A stretch of DNA of 64,000 bases, from positions 29,078,001 to 29,142,000 of the forward strand of contig CP093831.1 of NCBI GenBank assembly GCA_033063855.1, given 5' to 3'. Shown here in pieces: positions 59,884 through 64,000 of this stretch. The DNA is from Smittia aterrima (lineage: Eukaryota; Arthropoda; Insecta; Diptera; Chironomidae). Each line of letters begins with the position of its first letter. The first letter of the stretch is position 1. Under the pieces are notes generated by a model. That model was not told the origin of the DNA, ran no database searches, and saw nothing but the letters and a program-made list of their open reading frames with translations. Position numbers and translations under genes: made by a program.

Positions 59884-61401
59884 CTGTCGATTGACACTTG
59901 AATTGATCTTATCTAAAGTTAATTAAAGTTACAATTGGCTACAATAATTGGACCGAATTGAGTGAACAAAGGAAAATTTTGGCCTTAATCGAACTAGATT
60001 CAAATAAATTGCATTATCGCAATCAAAGGAAATCGACTTCGTAATAGCTAAATTTGCGATAAATTGTTGCACATTGTGAGTAAAAAAAACTTTTTGTTAA
60101 AAATCAATGAAAATCTGTTGCTAACTAAGGACGATTCTTTTTTGTAACAAGTTTTCAGCACAAAGCTTACGCATTCTTCAAAATTATGATTCGCATGGTC
60201 GCGACTAAAGCATTTCTTCTTCGCTGTCGGCATTACAGCCCTAGATTCTAGACGTTCGATTGTAAAAACTATGAAACAGAAGAGAAAAATACAAAAGAAT
60301 TAAAAATTAATAAGGTTTTGCTGTTGAAAGCACAAAAATTTTTGCTTCGTGGAAAGCTCACACAAAAAAAAATTAGTAAGAAGAAAATGCAGCGAGCAGG
60401 TCGTTAAGTGAAAAGGAAAAGCGCAAACATGACAAAGTGCTGCCTCACACTTTGATTCTCTAAGATTTTCAAAGGATAATTAATTTAATCATGAAGCAAA
60501 ACGTGCTGTTTCAGGAAGCGATTTCTCACCGCCGTCAAAATTATTTTCAAATTCATCAAATCCCATGCAGCACGTGACGGAACCTTCATTACAAAGTTTC
60601 CATATTTCATCAAGCATAATGACATGCTTTGAAACCAGAAGAAGTTTCTTGATAAAGAAAACTGTGGCATAGATTTAATTATTTTGCCTTACGACTATAG
60701 CGATTGACTCAGAATAGAGGCAGCCATAACAAGAAATTATATCAGGTTAGATCGCTGTTAGACTTTTATTATATTTTTTTCTCTTTGCTCAATAATTAAC
60801 ATATTATTATGCACTTAACTTCATATCCCTTCTTTGAATGACTTTATCGTTGCTTTTATATTTACAAAACTTGTCGCGTGGACGTTAGGTGATTGTTAGA
60901 GAAAGGTTGTAGATATTTTATTGAGAAGAAGGAGAAAAGTGTGCTCGGAATTGAAATGTTTATGCAAATGTACAGGTTTATGGTAATTTTTATTCTTATT
61001 ATTTCTGTCTCATGACTCCAGTTTTTTTACGAGTTACTTAAATGAAATTTTTGTGATAAGGATTTTGACAGAAATTTTACTTGGGGTGGTAAGGAAACAT
61101 TCGGGGAACATGAAATATTGCATGGATCTTTAAAGTTCTGTCACGACAAATCTCACTCGACTTTTTACATGTCCAATTTATTTTGTGACGTTTCCTACAA
61201 ACCCCCCTAAAACCTAGGAATTTTGAATTCGAATAAAATTTCTGTCTTAGTGGATGAGAGCTCATAAATATTTTAGAAAGAGTTCAAACCAAACTATAGG
61301 GCGAAAAGAAAGTAGTTGGCTAAAAATTTCGTGGACGATAGAAGAAAACAGAAAACGGAAGCTGACAAAATATTCAAACGTTGGATGCAACAAGGCATGG
61401 T
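59884..61401. other. Interval without a gene
   Basis: About 1.5 kb of AT-rich sequence runs from the GNL1 fragment to the stop of the membrane-protein gene. A 13-base inverted repeat (gacagaaatttta at 61067-61079 and its complement at 61234-61246) encloses about 150 bases, the size of a small MITE. No target-site duplication is evident. Short frames at 60048-60233, 60485-60670 and 61077-61265 are unrecognisable. Confidence 0.5.
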
Positions 61402-63240
61402 TTAAAACTCGCCATAACTATTATCATTCGTCAACAGCAATAAAGTCTCTTGGATGTCATACCTGTCTGAGAGACGTTTGCCGCCTTCACGAGTAGAGCC
61501 CATCTCGCCGTCACGAGGCAAGTGACGAGTACTAAAATTTGGGACCTGTACGTAAATGTATTGTTCATCGATCCCTGCTGTCGGAGACGAGAATTCCTCA
61601 TTATACGCAAGCTGCTCTAAGGGTTGAGTATGAGACAGTGATGGAACTAGTCCAGAGGCACCACTGTTCATTCCATGAGGAAAAGAAGACGATGAAGTGA
61701 TCGCTGTTGTTTGTAAATGCATTTGTGGTAACGACTGCTGATGGTGATGACTAGAATGAGCTGATAATAAATTATACGATGGCGTTAGACTTTCGTCAGT
61801 ACTGCAAGGATAAAAAGGAATTTTCGATACAAAATACAAATATTATCTTCATCATTGTATAAAATAAATTTGAGTCGCATCAACTCGCTAGCTAGCATGA
61901 AATTAAAAGCAGAAAGATCATTAGCATGTATTTAACGACATGTATTTAAATGCGGAACTGAAGTTCTTCTTGAGTTTAGAAAGAGAATTAGAAAAATCTT
62001 TCAAGCTAAAAGCTTTAAAACATTGAGAACGAAATAGAAAGTGTCAAAAGAACTCACTCGAAGAGAACCCAAATGATGTAATAACACAAGCAGATGCCGA
62101 GCGATAGGACAACGACAAGGATGAAGACTGAAAAAGAGTAAGTTAATCGAAAAGTTTATTTTATAAAAGTTTCTGCTTACCTAAAGCCCAAGGAAACGGT
62201 CTTTGAGCTGACGCATCTTCCCAATAGCGATCACAAGTTAAATACCAACAAATCGCTTTGTTCATCTCCTCTGTTGAATATTTTCAGCTTTAACTTATTT
62301 AAATTGCAAATCTCAATAAAATAAACAGACCTTCCATGTTTTTAAAGTCTTCGATCGAAAGCTTCACTAAAGCTGATGCGATGCAAGTTCTTATTAAACG
62401 TTCGCAACGACTCTTCAGCTTATGTGTCTCGTCACTTTTGCAGTTTGCTTTTAATCGTTGCATTTCTGTGAATCTTCGTTGTCTGCTGTCAGCCAAGGTT
62501 TCGCAGTTTTCTCTTTCATCTTCGCTAGAATTTTCCTCGTCGGGCTTTTTTGAGTCATTTTGATTTTGTTGTGAGTCAGTTTTCTTAACTTTTTCACTGC
62601 AAATATTTCTTTTTCGTTTGTGAATTTTTACTTTTGGATCTGGTGATTCGATTTTATGTCCTGTTGCTTTTAAAATATCATTCAGTTTGTCTCTGAGTGA
62701 TGGCGGTAAATTGAATGTTTTACTTTTCATTTGCGACTTTATAACTTCACGTCTTGCTGCTGCCAATGCTGTTGCTTCATTATAAAGCTCAATGTCTGTC
62801 GATGCTCCTTGATTTAAGCTGCCTAGGGACGAGTCTTTTGTAACCAACACATCGCATCTCATTATATCACAATAATCGGCGAGACAGATTGCGTCTTCGG
62901 CCACATTGACTTTTCCTCTGTGACGGTTATCAAAGTGCACGTCAAGATATTTTTCCTCGTAGAAGCTTTTCCCACAAAACCCACAAGTCCATTGGGTCGG
63001 TCGATGCCTAACTTTGGCACTTTCTTGCGGTGCAAACAAGTCACGAGCTGGATGGAAGGGACATTCAAGCGGTAGCTCAACATTATATTTCTGAAAAATT
63101 GGCGTGAGCTTTGATTGAACGGTTCTTCGAACGACTCGTGAATTTTCTCGAGAACATTGTATGGTGACATATCCTGGGGGAACTGGCCAGGGAATGAACG
63201 ATAAGAAGCAAAGAAATATCACCTGCGGACAAAAATACAA
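61402..63240 (-). CDS. Predicted type I membrane protein with an ectodomain C2H2-like zinc finger
   Basis: Exons 63240-62331, 62270-62181, 62127-62058 and 61801-61402 join in phase to 489 residues. The N-terminus (MYFCPQVIFLCFLSFIPWPV) is a signal peptide ending near residue 24. Next come paired-Cys segments and a C2H2-like finger, WTCGFCGKSFYEEKYLDVHF (Cys86, Cys89, His102, His107), then ICLADYCDIMRC. A long basic Lys/Glu-rich stretch (about 180-270) precedes one membrane helix at 334-356 (VFILVVVLSLGICLCYYIIW) and a Ser/His-rich tail. A finger on the lumenal or outer side would be unusual. If the signal is instead an anchor, the topology changes. The C-terminus is uncertain because an alternative donor (GACAG|gtatga) lies near 61464. 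I recall similar insect proteins but no function. Confidence 0.75.
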
Positions 63241-64000
63241 AGAGAAACATAATTAATGCAATTGCCAGACTAATGAACTTCGATTTTAGTTCTAAGACGT
63301 GCTCGAGTTGCTGAATACAAAACTGTAACAAGCGAACTCTCCGTCATAATAAACTTCGACGAAAGTATGATTAATGATTGTCCGTCTCAAGTTTTCAACA
63401 ATAAAAAACTTTGCGTTTCGACCTGATTACATCAAATCAAAATTACATGAATTAGTTTAAATTTAACTAAATTATTTGGAAAACACTTTTTTTTTTTAAA
63501 AAATTCTAATTTTTCCCGAAGCGAATTTTGTTTTTTCTTTTATCAATATTTTTTAAACTAGAGAAGATGTCTCAGTTCTATGTTTCATGAATCATGATAA
63601 AACTTTAATAAAATATTTTATTTAATTCCGAAAATAACCTTGATGACGATTAGGCAGAAAGGATTTCTGATTAGAATACAGCACATTTCTGATTTACGAG
63701 CGACATGTTTCACTAAATATTGAACAGCAACTACGACTAAACGCGACTTTTTACCACAACGGTTCACAAACAATAACTAAATGCAACGAATGCTAGCTCG
63801 CGCGCGATTTGTTTTTCTTTCTCTTCATTGCTCATTTTGTTTTAGGAATTTTTACTTCTAATTCGCATGATTTTCTAAAATTCCTTCAATCAACAGTCAT
63901 TGTGAGCTAACGAACAAGTTCTGAAATTAGTCATGGAAAATACTTCGCTGTTTTGTCTGTTGCGCGATTCTTGTTTCTACTGGATGACGTGGGGTGAGGA
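63241..64000. other. Upstream region of the membrane-protein gene, right edge
   Basis: No coding feature is recognised. The ATG of the neighbouring gene is directly followed by a sequence that would also serve as a splice acceptor (ccgcag at about 63224). A further upstream exon in this region could therefore supply a different N-terminus. A short ATG-led stretch near 63933 on the minus strand has no partner. Confidence 0.4.

Overview
This window is nuclear DNA of an insect, most likely a dipteran. It is AT-rich, most genes are split by short GT-AG introns (many about 50-70 bases), and the recognisable proteins are close to fly orthologues. These include a ZAD zinc-finger protein (an arthropod-specific N-terminal domain), ovarian tumor (Otu), quiver/sleepless and a neuronal nicotinic receptor alpha subunit. 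A nematoceran such as a non-biting midge or a mosquito relative is my guess from gene compactness and style. I cannot prove the family. I saw no bacterial, viral, CRISPR, tRNA or rRNA feature. All gene models were built by hand from splice-site phase and protein similarity recalled from memory.

Layout. 1-7.5 kb: the N-terminal part of a ZAD zinc-finger gene (minus, running off the left edge), then about 6 kb without a recognisable gene. 7.5-18.4 kb: a regucalcin/SMP-30 gene (plus), otu (minus) and vinculin (minus). 21.1-29.4 kb: quiver (minus), ATF-2 (plus) and an 18-exon nicotinic acetylcholine receptor alpha subunit (minus). 30.4-31.9 kb: a secreted cysteine-rich DUF4789-like protein (minus). 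33.8-47.5 kb is a dense block: Hsc70Cb/Hsp110 (minus) head to head with the mitochondrial Hsp70 escort factor DNLZ/Zim17 (plus), then Dok (minus) head to head with a fukutin-related protein (plus), then an axonemal dynein intermediate chain of DNAI1 type (minus). 47.5-53.5 kb is poorly resolved and holds only fragmentary candidate exons. 53.5-58.8 kb: a C2H2 zinc-finger gene (minus) head to head with the circularly permuted GTPase GNL1/Ns4 (plus), then an intronless F-box/LRR-like gene (minus). 59.5-59.9 kb: a nearly identical 300-base copy of the GNL1 3' end. 61.4-63.2 kb: a predicted type I membrane protein with a C2H2-like finger in its ectodomain (minus).

The genes do not form one pathway. 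The window is an ordinary mix of conserved metazoan genes. The two head-to-head pairs with the clearest logic are Hsc70Cb/DNLZ (two Hsp70-system factors sharing a 354-base interval with heat-shock-element-like motifs) and ZNF/GNL1 (199 bases apart).

I did not find a convincing new molecular system. The most unusual observations are: the GNL1-tail direct repeat that brackets the F-box/LRR gene, with only two differences in 300 bases; a serine in place of the catalytic cysteine in the OTU domain of Otu; a fukutin-related protein with a lysine-rich insert and a missing first aspartate in its DxD-like site; very small constitutive-looking exons of 13 and 19 bases; a signal-peptide first exon on regucalcin; and the predicted secreted-side zinc finger at 61-63 kb.
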